Part shown: positions 8,252 to 10,721 of the stretch, piece after piece | Layout of the letters: every line of letters starts with the position of its first letter | How positions within the stretch are numbered: position 1 is the first letter of the stretch | Translations under genes and position numbers: made by a program | The notes under the pieces: generated by a model | Told to the model about the DNA's origin: nothing | Databases searched by the model: none | What the model saw: only the letters and a program-made list of their open reading frames with translations | Assembly (NCBI GenBank): GCA_026770585.1 | Contig: MU646649.1 | Span: forward strand, 192,544-205,290 | Origin: Baffinella frigidus | Lineage: Eukaryota > Cryptophyceae > Cryptomonadales > Baffinellaceae | Length of the DNA: 12,747 nt | Direction of reading: 5' to 3'

Positions 8252-10428
8252 GGGAAAGAGGGAGAGAGGGAGAGAGAGAGAGGGTGAGAGAGGGTGAGAG
8301 GGAAGGAGAGAAAGAGAGAGAGAGAGAGAGAGGGACTCGAGACTGCTGCGACCATCATTTCCACGATCGCTGCCGAGCCGAAGTGACCCCCCCTCCCCTT
8401 CTGTAACCTGTCCCCACTTTAGTGTCCGAGGCCATGCAATTTCATCCGCCTTTCATGCTATCTTAAGGGCAGATTTTGTCAGGTTTTGCTATTTTAGCGT
8501 CGACATAGCTTTACCATAGGACAAAACCCACCCCTAGATAGCAAAAACACGGTCCAAATCGCATGGCCTCGCCCATGAAGATGGCATCGCTCCTTTCTTT
8601 TCGTGGCCATCGTGAGGACGCAGTCCTGGACGGGCCCGCCTCGGGTGGAAGAACAAGTCATCACAGCCATCACATGAGAACACCCCTCTACCTTCAGGCC
8701 CTGCTCGGCGTCGAGGAGGAGGCAGAGCAACCCCTAAACCCCACACCCTGAACCGTACGGCAGGCAGAAACCTCACACCCTGAACCGTTGGTCCTAAACT
8801 TCACACCCTGCACCGTAAACTTGGCAGGTTGAATTCGCACCTTCGCAAGCAAGGCGCCCTAAGCGATCAGACCTAGGACCCTACACTAGGCAACCCGTAG
8901 GGACATAGGGGGGTTCCTACGGATAAGGTAACGGAAACTCGGGCTCTCAGCGCCCGAAAATCGCTTGGTAAAGCGGTGTGTGTGGGAACTTGGCAGGCTG
9001 AAGCCGCACCTCCGGAAACAAGGCGCCGTGGGCATTCTCGAGGAGTGCTCTCTCATCAAGAACCAGGCCGCTCTCAAGCGGTCAACCCTAAACACTAAAC
9101 CCTAAACCCTAAACCCTAAACCCTAAACCCTAAACCCTAAACCCTGTATACCCTAAAACTTTGGGCGCGTAGATAGTGTGCGGTAAACCCTAAACCCTAA
9201 AACCAAACCCTAAACCCTAAACCCCAGACCATAAACCCTAAAACCTAAACCCTGAACCCTAAACCCTAAACCCTAAACCCTAAACCCTAAACCCTAAACC
9301 CTAGGCACGCGACGCTGGCGCTGAACTTGCTTCGCGTCCCGGCTGGGGAGGTAAGCTAGCATATCCCTCAAGTGTCGAGTAGGCGCACACGCCCTACCGT
9401 AGGGCCCTAGGACCTGCCTAGGACCTCCTGGGGGTCAAATTTGACCGCCTCGCCACTTAGGGGATACCGGCGAGACGGGGCCGGGACAAGTGCAAATTAA
9501 AATGTTGTAATCAAACTCTCGTGGATCGCCCCAGGATCCCAGGCTAGGCCTTGTGTATGCTCTTAGTGAGAGGTGCGGGTTCTTGCACTTGAGGCATCGA
9601 TGTGCAGGGGTTCCTCGCTCATAAGAAACCGCGCCCCCCTAGGACCCTACAGTAGGCCTATGCCTATGGCCCTATGCTGGTCCTAGGGGGGGCGCGGTTT
9701 CTTATGAGCGAGGTACCCCTCTAAGCTAGGCTCCACCGGCGAGACGGTGGCTGGGCAAGCGCGAATTAAAGTGGTGTAATCAAACTCCCTCGGATTGCCT
9801 CAGAGTCCCAGGATAGGCCTTCTGCAGGCGCCTCGGTGGGGGTGCGGGTGCTTGCACTTGAGGCCCCCTTCTACAAGTGTGGAGCTTATGGAGCTTTTAC
9901 TGAACGTCATACAGCAGCACGCACGTTTCTTGGTCCGATGGACCGAAACGGCGTGGTGAGCATGGCCGCGGGGGCTGGTCCTGGAGCTATAGCAGCAGAA
10001 GAAAACATCCCAGGGATGTGACTAGGCGCCTAGGGAGGGGTGCGGGTGCTTGCACTCAAGACCTCGATGTACAAGTACAGGGGCACCTCGCTCATAAGAA
10101 ACCACCCCCCCCTAGGACCCTACCATAGCCCTCTGCCTAGGGCTCTAGTTGTCCTAGGGGGTGGGCGTTTTCTTATGGGCGGGGTACTCCTTACGAGGTA
10201 AGACTCGGCAGAACCGCCTAGGTCTACAGGGGTACCTCGCTCATAAGAAAGCGCGCCCCCCCCTAGGACCACCATAGGGCCCTAGGCATAGGCCTACTGT
10301 AGGGTCCTAGGAGGAGGCACTTTCTTATGAGCGAGGTACCCCTGTAGGGGGTGATACAGGTGTGTGAGCTATCCCAAAGTTGGCGCAGGGAGAACTCGTC
10401 CGCCGCACTACGAGGGATCAAAGATTAG
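325..10428 (+). CDS. Armadillo-repeat protein gene, 14 exons visible, 5' incomplete
   Basis: Fourteen exons (325-379, 590-641, 1003-1057, 1417-1519, 2579-2635, 2970-3049, 3967-4071, 4371-4440, 5137-5181, 6488-6538, 7930-8048, 8997-9080, 9305-9350, 10360-10428) join with matching phases (0,1,2,0,0,2,2,0,0,0,2,2,0) into 329 residues plus stop. The product is almost entirely helical, leucine/alanine-rich ARM-type sequence. Helix-3 starts of the Gly-Gly/Gly-Ala kind fall at residues 19, 49, 114, 141, 188, 229 and 273 (SEGGI, RTGAV, KDGVV, RDGAR, LGGHK, DGGMR, KQGAV); the last three are 40-44 apart, the usual ARM spacing. ARM solenoids are generally protein-binding scaffolds; no catalytic motif, signal peptide or membrane segment is visible, and I cannot assign a subfamily. 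The N-terminus is outside the window or unrecognised in 1-324. Thirteen uninterrupted in-phase joins make chance very unlikely. Without cDNA, single exon edges remain predictions. Confidence 0.85.
383..587 (+). repeat. Telomere-type CCCTAAA heptamer array filling intron 1
   Basis: About nine perfect CCCTAAA units (383-447) grade into CACCCTA, CCCCAAA and CCTAAAAG variants and stop at the acceptor of the next exon. It is an interstitial, degenerate telomere-like array, not a chromosome end, since unique sequence lies on both sides. Confidence 0.95.
590..641 (+). CDS. ARM gene exon 2
   Basis: Acceptor CCAG ending at 589, donor GTCCCC at 642. It starts in phase 0 and encodes GGIVVVRQLFGAVRNIA plus one spare G that joins GG of the next exon to make Gly. 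The sequence has the amphipathic ARM helix-3 pattern. A shorter near-copy of its 3' half is at 734-764. Confidence 0.85.
673..724 (+). repeat. CAGA tetranucleotide microsatellite
   Basis: About thirteen uninterrupted CAGA units inside intron 2, between exon 2 and its truncated copy. Slippage at this tract would lengthen the spacer between the two donor sites. Confidence 0.95.
734..764 (+). pseudogene. Truncated copy of exon 2, donor half
   Basis: Thirty-one bases match the last 31 of exon 2 (611-641) with two changes, followed by a donor GTCCCT like the parent's GTCCCC. The 5' part of the exon is absent and no acceptor abuts it. I infer it is a relic of a tandem duplication starting inside exon 2 and ending in the intron; it is probably not spliced in. 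Confidence 0.8.
849..881. repeat. Near-perfect palindrome, 16-bp arms with 1-bp spacer
   Basis: Arms 849-864 and 866-881 are exact reverse complements (AAAAGCTGGGACCGGA on the left). The palindrome is followed by a T-run and flanked on both sides by TTTTAAAA. It could extrude as a cruciform or fold as a stable RNA hairpin inside intron 2. It looks like a bacterial terminator, but the eukaryotic intron context argues against that role. Confidence 0.9.
1003..1057 (+). CDS. ARM gene exon 3
   Basis: Acceptor GGGCAG ending at 1002, donor GTGAGT (consensus-like) at 1058. Two bases complete the Gly codon begun in exon 2, then CSEPLQAQFGRTGAVEA follows, with GC left for the next exon. RTGAVEA is a classic ARM helix-3 start. 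No truncated copy of this exon was seen. Confidence 0.85.
1071..1398 (+). repeat. Degenerate CCCTAAA-type repeats filling intron 3
   Basis: Heptamer-like units CCCTAAA, CCCTGAA, CCCCAAA and CACCCTA, interrupted by about 55 bp of non-repeat sequence near 1275-1330. They begin about ten bases after the donor and end shortly before the acceptor of exon 4. Confidence 0.9.
1417..1519 (+). CDS. ARM gene exon 4
   Basis: Acceptor CTGCAG ending at 1416, donor GTACCG at 1520. One base completes Ala begun in exon 3, then 34 codons follow, beginning VSLVEWCHARAAW and ending ALQALAEMTNNCE. This is one of the most ARM-like segments (leucine-rich helix followed by an asparagine-containing loop). The 3' half is echoed three times downstream. 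Confidence 0.9.
1627..1656 (+). pseudogene. Degenerate copy of part of exon 4
   Basis: Matches GACGCGCTACAGGCCCTCGC of exon 4 with few changes and continues through GAGATGACT, then breaks into TAA. It is preceded by an AG but lacks the end of the exon and its donor. Confidence 0.75.
1836..1943. repeat. Inverted repeat with 26-bp arms (hairpin element)
   Basis: Left arm 1836-1861 and right arm 1918-1943 are reverse complements with two mismatches (CTGCCTGAGTTTTATTCTGG on the left). The 56-bp loop is AT-rich. It resembles a miniature inverted-repeat element inserted in intron 4; no internal gene. Confidence 0.8.
1951..1978 (+). pseudogene. Degenerate copy of exon 4 donor end
   Basis: ATCGCTGAGTTGACACACGA then CTGCGAG and GTACCC. 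It resembles the end of exon 4 with several changes, including TGA in the frame of the parent, and keeps the donor. Confidence 0.65.
1990..2102 (+). repeat. ACACCCT / ACACCAT heptamer array
   Basis: About sixteen seven-base units. The first few are ACACCCT, most of the rest ACACCAT with one ATACCAT. Same period as the telomere-like arrays but a locally homogenised variant, inside intron 4. Confidence 0.95.
2236..2330. repeat. Family Q hairpin element, diverged copy
   Basis: Begins TATCCCTCAAGTGCCCAGTA, contains CCCTACGGTAGGGCCCTAGG, and ends ATGGATAC. The left end and core match the Q copies at 9361, 10486 and 10591. The right part (GAATATTCACCCTATGG) recurs at 2519-2536. Confidence 0.65.
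2353..2378 (+). pseudogene. Copy of exon 4 donor end
   Basis: AGCTGAGATGACTAACAACT then GCGAG, followed by GTACCC. Nearly identical to the last 25 bases of exon 4, with one base change. No acceptor or upstream part of the exon. Confidence 0.8.
2470..2503 (+). pseudogene. Degenerate copy of exon 5 acceptor half
   Basis: Preceded by CTTCAG; starts GACAACAGTGCTCGAGCTCT and continues GGGCGCCTCCTGCC, matching the start of exon 5 with substitutions before diverging. Acceptor-side fragment lying upstream of the intact exon. Confidence 0.7.
2579..2635 (+). CDS. ARM gene exon 5
   Basis: Acceptor AAACAG ending at 2578, donor GTGAGC at 2636. Nineteen codons in phase 0 at both ends: DNCQRALDASCMRTVMTLA. 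Continues NNCE of exon 4 and leads into ATHKKDGVV of exon 6. Confidence 0.85.
2699..2848. repeat. 150-bp AT-rich hairpin element with 31-bp inverted arms
   Basis: Left arm 2699-2729 and right arm 2818-2848 are reverse complements with two mismatches; the shared core is ACATGTTTAATTTAAAAGAA. Much more AT-rich than its neighbourhood and without an ORF. It looks like a MITE inserted in intron 5, close to a duplicated exon-5 end. Confidence 0.85.
2860..2883 (+). pseudogene. Copy of exon 5 donor half
   Basis: GTGCGAACCGTCATGACTCT then CGCT, followed by donor GTGAGC. Nearly identical to the last 24 bases of exon 5, and the intron start GTGAGCACC is copied too. Donor-side fragment downstream of the intact exon. 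Confidence 0.85.
2970..3049 (+). CDS. ARM gene exon 6
   Basis: Acceptor CCCTAG ending at 2969, itself a one-base variant of the CCCTAAA unit; donor GTGCCT at 3050. Twenty-six codons begin ATHKKDGVVGAACKLL and end STEGR, with AG left for the next exon. KDGVVGAACKLL is an ARM helix-3. Confidence 0.9.
3210..3343. repeat. Imperfect inverted-repeat element flanked by direct repeats
   Basis: ACTTAGCAGCCACCG at 3210 pairs with CGGTTGCTGCTAAGT ending at 3343. On each side lies a related segment (about 3146-3205 and 3350-3402) sharing GTTATCAAATTTCC and CGCTCGCGTGC. Probably a mobile-element remnant in intron 6. Confidence 0.6.
3402..3696. mobile_element. Non-autonomous inverted-repeat element interrupting a copy of exon 6
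   Basis: Ends CCACACGGTGGACTACGAA (left) and TTCGTAGCCCACCGTGTGG (right) are near-perfect inverted repeats; a further direct copy of the terminus is at about 3559-3585. To the left, GCATCGCCCGCTCCA and to the right CGAGGGCCGCAG reconstitute the end of exon 6, so the element sits inside a truncated exon copy. The termini resemble the X family (for example 6336-6360). No transposase is encoded. Confidence 0.65.
3697..3709 (+). pseudogene. Donor end of the interrupted exon 6 copy
   Basis: CGAGGGCCGCAG followed by GTGCCTGAAC duplicates the end of exon 6 and its donor. The matching left piece is at 3380-3401, before the inserted element. Confidence 0.65.
3743..3783. repeat. Perfect 11-bp inverted repeat around a poly-A loop
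   Basis: TGAATTACCTG at 3743-3753 and CAGGTAATTCA at 3773-3783 enclose a 19-base loop dominated by a run of A. It could form a small RNA hairpin in intron 6. Confidence 0.8.
3858..3903 (+). pseudogene. Degenerate copy of exon 7
   Basis: GACTCATAACCTGGATCATC and TCCCGAGGGGGACTC resemble 3995-4027 of exon 7 (CTCATAACCTCGATCCTGTC, CCGAGGCGGGCTC). It lies upstream of the intact exon and decays into heptamer-like repeats. Confidence 0.65.
3967..4071 (+). CDS. ARM gene exon 7
   Basis: Acceptor CTCCAG ending at 3966, donor GTAGGC at 4072. One base completes Arg from exon 6, then 34 codons begin RLAERDGARLITSILSRGG, contain the proline-rich loop VAPPPAPD and end IVVGGI, with GG left over. The APPPAP insert is unusual for a compact ARM repeat and is probably an exposed loop. 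Confidence 0.85.
4371..4440 (+). CDS. ARM gene exon 8
   Basis: Acceptor CCACAG ending at 4370, donor GTGCGT at 4441. One base completes Gly, then CLMGLANVKDELDRF and AELGGHKL (23 codons). The pattern 'GLANVKDELDRFAELGG' is a textbook ARM helix 1-2-3 transition. Confidence 0.9.
4539..4645 (+). repeat. Family X element, copy 1
   Basis: Starts CAGCGGGCTACGAAGGGGTT, contains TCCGTAGGAACTCCCCTATG and GTTGCCTACGG. The same order of blocks occurs at 5699-5845 and, inverted, at 6197-6360 and 8858-8985. Confidence 0.7.
4681..4722 (+). pseudogene. Degenerate copy of exon 8 donor half
   Basis: GAGAGCTGGATCGATGCGCG and GGGGGGGCACAGGCTG, followed by GTGCCCCC, match the last part of exon 8 (GACGAGCTGGACCGATTTGC ... 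GGCACAAGCTG, then GTGCGT) with scattered changes. Donor-side fragment downstream of the intact exon. Confidence 0.75.
4872..5128 (+). repeat. CCCGAAA / CCAGAAA heptamer array filling intron 8
   Basis: About 36 seven-base units: first CCCGAAA with CCGAAAA variants, then a run of CCAGAAA. No stop arises on either strand over long stretches, so several repetitive open frames appear (for example 4805-5347 on + and 4803-5159 on -). I treat these as artefacts of the repeat. Confidence 0.95.
5137..5181 (+). CDS. ARM gene exon 9
   Basis: Acceptor GAGCAG ending at 5136, donor GTTAAA at 5182. Fifteen codons, phase 0 at both ends: VARLCESTHDAALLQ. It completes the helix begun by GGHKL of exon 8. The exon end CTTCTCCAG|GT itself resembles an acceptor followed by a donor. 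Confidence 0.85.
5225..5640. other. AT-rich island in intron 9, possible inserted element
   Basis: About 415 bp with base composition clearly lower in GC than the surroundings. It holds a minus-strand open frame at 5538-5239 (99 codons, starting MIFRIRKKGRC, ending DFIVGRGAI) and a + strand frame 5357-5638, plus a TATA-box-like TTATAAATA at 5629-5637. I do not recognise either product. The left flank (5197-5208) carries CACACAGCGGGC, the terminal motif of family X. It may be the remnant of an insertion; coding status is unproven. Confidence 0.4.
5699..5845 (+). mobile_element. Family X element, copy 2
   Basis: Left end CGGCTTCGAAGGGATTTTCG; internal CCGTTACCTTATCCGTAGGA and CTACCGTAGGGTCCTAGG; right end TTCAAAATCGCTTCGAAGTC then TGCG. 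Its right end matches, inverted, the left end of copy 3. It abuts the truncated exon-9 copy directly. Confidence 0.7.
5844..5883 (+). pseudogene. Copy of exon 9, first bases replaced by element X
   Basis: Encodes ARLCESTHDAAVLQ in the frame of exon 9 and is followed by GTACCC. The start is cut by an X-family terminus ending TCTGCG. An AAG at 5836-5838 would give a 45-nt exon of identical length and phase, so use as an alternative exon is formally possible. No polypyrimidine tract supports that acceptor. I favour a donor-side duplication relic. Confidence 0.7.
5971..6406 (+). other. Series of acceptor-like sites echoing the exon 10 boundary
   Basis: CTTCTCCAG|GTCAG (AG at 5979-5980), CTTCCACAG|GTCAC (6065-6066), CTTCTCCAG|GTCAG (6137-6138) and CTTCGCAG|GTCTA (6405-6406) resemble the true acceptor CTTCTCGGCAG|GTCGTG at 6487. 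Some carry the upstream CTGAAGC as well. Each also reads as an acceptor directly followed by a donor. Confidence 0.6.
6197..6360 (-). mobile_element. Family X element, copy 3 (most complete)
   Basis: Imperfect terminal inverted repeats: CAGCGGACTTCAAAGGGATT near 6204 pairs with AATCCCTTCGTAGCCCGCTG at 6337-6356. The interior holds GACCTAGGACCCTACGGTAG and TTCCTACGGATAAGGTAACG. About 164 bp, no ORF, orientation opposite to copies 1 and 2. Confidence 0.75.
6488..6538 (+). CDS. ARM gene exon 10, non-canonical GC donor
   Basis: Acceptor CGGCAG ending at 6487. Seventeen codons in phase 0: VVALILTLSTNDATRDK, continuing AALLQ of exon 9 and preceding VVGDGG of exon 11. The base pair after the last AAG is GC (GCGTGG), so the intron would be GC-AG. 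The only nearby GT (6541) would put exon 11 out of frame. The duplicated copy ending at 6869 has AAG|GTCGCG, supporting this exon end. Confidence 0.75.
6549..6780 (+). repeat. CCCGAAA and CCCTAAA-type repeats in intron 10
   Basis: Five or six CCCGAAA-like units followed by mixed CCCTAAA, CCCTGAA and CACCCTA units, starting about ten bases after the GC donor. Confidence 0.9.
6831..6869 (+). pseudogene. Copy of exon 10 donor half with a GT donor
   Basis: ACCAACGACGCCACCCGCGA then CAAG, followed by GTCGCG, encodes TNDATRDK as in exon 10. Upstream bases CTGAACGTCCTCCC match more weakly. Unlike the parent it retains a canonical GT donor. Confidence 0.8.
6892..7024. repeat. Inverted-repeat element in intron 10
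   Basis: CCACGCCAGAGGCCTCGAGG on the left pairs with CGAACCCTCTGGCGTGG on the right. Smaller palindromes lie inside (CGTCAAATCTGACG near 6938; GGGGATTTCCCC near 6968). No ORF. Confidence 0.65.
7025..7407. other. Unique intronic sequence, no gene seen
   Basis: About 380 bp of intron 10 without heptamers. I see only a short palindrome-like CTAGGGCTAGTCCTAGG near 7235 and no convincing exon or RNA gene. Confidence 0.5.
7408..7440 (+). pseudogene. First (most decayed) copy of exon 11 acceptor half
   Basis: Preceded by CATCAG; GTTGTGAGGAATGCGGGGAG and TCCTCGCCATTCT match the start of exon 11 with a deletion. Confidence 0.7.
7441..7551 (+). repeat. CT microsatellite block 1
   Basis: CT-rich dinucleotide repeat with CACACA interruptions, between two partial copies of exon 11. 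Confidence 0.95.
7552..7593 (+). pseudogene. Second copy of exon 11 acceptor half
   Basis: Preceded by GCGTCAG; GTCGTGGGGGACGGGAGCAT and GCGGGGGGTCCTCGCC are nearly identical to the start of exon 11, then run into CT repeats. Confidence 0.85.
7594..7715 (+). repeat. CT microsatellite block 2
   Basis: CT and CACTCT repeats ending in a CTTCCCCTCAG acceptor identical to that of exon 11. Confidence 0.95.
7716..7757 (+). pseudogene. Third copy of exon 11 acceptor half
   Basis: GTCGTGGGGGACGGGGGCAT onward matches exon 11 start almost perfectly, with the same acceptor context. It runs into CT repeats at CCATTCTCTCTC, suggesting the microsatellite grew from the exon's own TTCTC. Confidence 0.85.
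7758..7920 (+). repeat. CT microsatellite block 3
   Basis: Long CT/CACTCT repeat forming an extended polypyrimidine tract directly before the exon 11 acceptor. Confidence 0.95.
7930..8048 (+). CDS. ARM gene exon 11
   Basis: Acceptor CCCTCAG ending at 7929, donor GTAACC at 8049. Thirty-nine codons begin VVGDGGMRGVLAILERRP and include ESAATIISTLAAEP, with AA left for exon 12. Reading through the donor gives an immediate TAA. It is the only copy joining both halves of the exon. The reading frame stays open upstream through the CT repeats to about 7498, so failure to splice there would not add a stop at once. Confidence 0.9.
8056..8157 (+). repeat. GA microsatellite block 1
   Basis: GA-rich repeat with GGGAGA and GGTGAGA variants, beginning seven bases after the exon 11 donor. 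It is complementary to the CT blocks upstream of the exon. Confidence 0.95.
8160..8206 (+). pseudogene. First copy of exon 11 donor half
   Basis: Forty-seven bases matching 8002-8048 with very few changes (CTCGAGACTGCTGCGACCAT at the start), followed by the same donor GTAACCCCTGAG. Confidence 0.9.
8214..8333 (+). repeat. GA microsatellite block 2
   Basis: Second GA-rich tract, similar in design to block 1, ending at the next copy of the exon 11 donor half. Confidence 0.95.
8336..8382 (+). pseudogene. Second copy of exon 11 donor half
   Basis: Forty-seven bases matching 8002-8048 with a few changes, followed by donor GTGACC. It is the last of three donor-bearing copies. Confidence 0.9.
8383..8820. 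other. Intron 11 sequence without a supported exon
   Basis: Contains an acceptor-like CTTCAG at 8692-8697 followed by GCCCTGCTCGGCGTCGAGGA, which could read ALLGVEEEAEQ but does not fit the phase of exons 11 and 12. It also holds degenerate ACACCCTGAACCG repeats near 8742-8815. I do not call a gene here. Confidence 0.4.
8828..8858 (+). pseudogene. Degenerate copy of exon 12 acceptor half
   Basis: Preceded by TTGGCAG, identical to the exon 12 acceptor context; GTTGAATTCGCACCTTCGCA then AGCAAGGCGCC matches the exon 12 start with substitutions, then is cut by an X-family element. Confidence 0.8.
8858..8985 (-). repeat. Family X element, copy 4
   Basis: CCCTAAGCGATCAGACCTAG, TTCCTACGGATAAGGTAACG and AAAATCGCTTGGTAAAGCGG are in the same order as in copy 3. 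It separates the truncated from the intact exon 12. Confidence 0.7.
8997..9080 (+). CDS. ARM gene exon 12
   Basis: Acceptor TTGGCAG ending at 8996, donor GTCAAC at 9081. One base completes Lys from exon 11, then LKPHLRKQGAVGILEE and CSLIKNQAALK follow (27 codons), with CG left over. KQGAVGILEEC is the last clear ARM helix-3. Confidence 0.9.
9083..9302 (+). repeat. CCCTAAA array filling intron 12
   Basis: Two runs of near-perfect CCCTAAA units, separated by a unique stretch around 9140-9185. The second run ends in CCCTAG, which is the acceptor of exon 13. Confidence 0.95.
9305..9350 (+). CDS. ARM gene exon 13
   Basis: Acceptor CCCTAG ending at 9304, donor GTAAGC at 9351. The first base completes Arg with CG of exon 12, then HATLALNLLRVPAGE follows, ending in phase 0. 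The join reads ALKRHATLALNLLRV, a continuous ARM helix, which strongly supports the junction. Confidence 0.9.
9361..9467. repeat. Family Q hairpin element, copy 1
   Basis: Starts ATCCCTCAAGTGTCGAGTAG and ends CGCCACTTAGGGGATA, imperfect inverted repeats. The interior holds CCCTACCGTAGGGCCCTAGG and the palindrome GGTCAAATTTGACC. Confidence 0.8.
9467..9605 (+). repeat. Direct repeat R, copy 1
   Basis: Shares CCGGCGAGACGG, GTAATCAAACTC, TCCCAGG, TAGGCCTT and TGCGGGTTCTTGCACTTGAG in order with 9736-9873. It lies immediately left of hairpin P1. Confidence 0.8.
9606..9720. repeat. Family P palindromic element, copy 1
   Basis: About 115 bp with long inverted ends: CCTCGCTCATAAGAAACCGC on the left and its complement on the right. 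The interior is a nested palindrome around CCTAGGACCCTAC / GGTCCTAGG. Confidence 0.95.
9736..9873 (+). repeat. Direct repeat R, copy 2
   Basis: Diverged second copy of the R unit, with GTAATCAAACTC and GCGGGTGCTTGCACTTGAGG preserved. Not followed by a P element but by unrelated sequence. Confidence 0.75.
9874..10020 (+). other. Unique insert with a short open frame of unknown status
   Basis: This stretch separates R copies 2 and 3. A frame from 9836 to 10021 ends EENIPGM and then TGA, but its first third is R repeat and it lies inside intron 13. I recognise no family and have no signal that it is translated. Confidence 0.25.
10024..10078 (+). repeat. Direct repeat R, partial copy 3
   Basis: AGGCGCCTAGGGAGGGGTGC and GGGTGCTTGCACTCAAGA match the end of R copies 1 and 2. 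As with copy 1, a P hairpin follows at once. Confidence 0.7.
10079..10191. repeat. Family P palindromic element, copy 2
   Basis: Ends ACCTCGCTCATAAGAAACCA and GGGCGTTTTCTTATGGGCGG, with the CCTAGGACCCTACC core. More diverged than the other copies. Confidence 0.9.
10226..10346. repeat. Family P palindromic element, copy 3
   Basis: Ends TACAGGGGTACCTCGCTCAT and ATGAGCGAGGTACCCCTGTA are exact inverted repeats. The core alternates CCTAGGACC, GGGCCCTAGG and GTAGGGTCCTAGG. It stops 13 bases before the last acceptor of the ARM gene. Confidence 0.95.
10360..10428 (+). CDS. ARM gene terminal exon 14
   Basis: Acceptor ATACAG ending at 10359; continues phase 0 from exon 13. It encodes VCELSQSWRRENSSAALRGI then KD and TAG at 10426-10428. 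NSSAALRGI fits a final ARM capping helix. The stop falls inside GATTAGGGATTAGGG, a G-strand telomere-like motif. This is the weakest of the exon calls after exon 1, because a different 3' end outside the repeats cannot be excluded. Confidence 0.65.
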   Translation: MCELSQSWRRENSSAALRGIKD

Positions 10429-10444
10429 GGATTAGGGTTTAGGG
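10423..10444 (-). repeat. TTTAGGG-type units, orientation reversed
   Basis: GATTAGGGATTAGGGTTTAG then GG: three G-rich units, opposite in orientation to every CCCTAAA array upstream. They include the stop codon of the ARM gene. Confidence 0.8.
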
Positions 10445-10485
10445 AAACCTGAGTGAGGCGAGTGGGCAGAAGACGTGCCTATTGG

Positions 10486-10590
10486 GTATCCCTTAAGTGA
10501 CCAACGGGCGAATAATCGCCCGTGGAAGCCCTAGGCAGGTCGTAGGGCCCTACGGTAGGGCGTATGAGCCTACTGGTCACTTAAGGGATA
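10486..10590. repeat. Family Q hairpin element, copy 2
   Basis: GGGTATCCCTTAAGTGACCA on the left and TGGTCACTTAAGGGATACCC on the right are exact inverted repeats. The interior holds GGGCGAATAATCGCCC and CCCTACGGTAGGG palindromes. Confidence 0.95.
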
Positions 10591-10692
10591 CCCCTTAAGT
10601 GGCGAGTCGGCGCATACGCCCTACGGCAGGGCCCTGGGACCTGCCTAGGACCTGTTGGCGGTCAAATTTGACCGCATGGCCAGTTAAGGGAT
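10591..10692. repeat. Family Q hairpin element, copy 3
   Basis: Starts CCCTTAAGTGGCGAGTCGGC and ends GGCCAGTTAAGGGATAC. It carries CGGTCAAATTTGACCG as in copy 1, and is placed head to tail after copy 2 with no spacer. Confidence 0.9.
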
Positions 10693-10721
10693 ACGGAACG
10701 CTTGCAGGAAGACACATCTCC

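Noticed and set aside
8698-8735. Possible extra exon reading ALLGVEEEAEQ after CTTCAG
   Set aside because: Its phase does not match exon 11 or 12, which join to each other cleanly, and no donor follows it closely.
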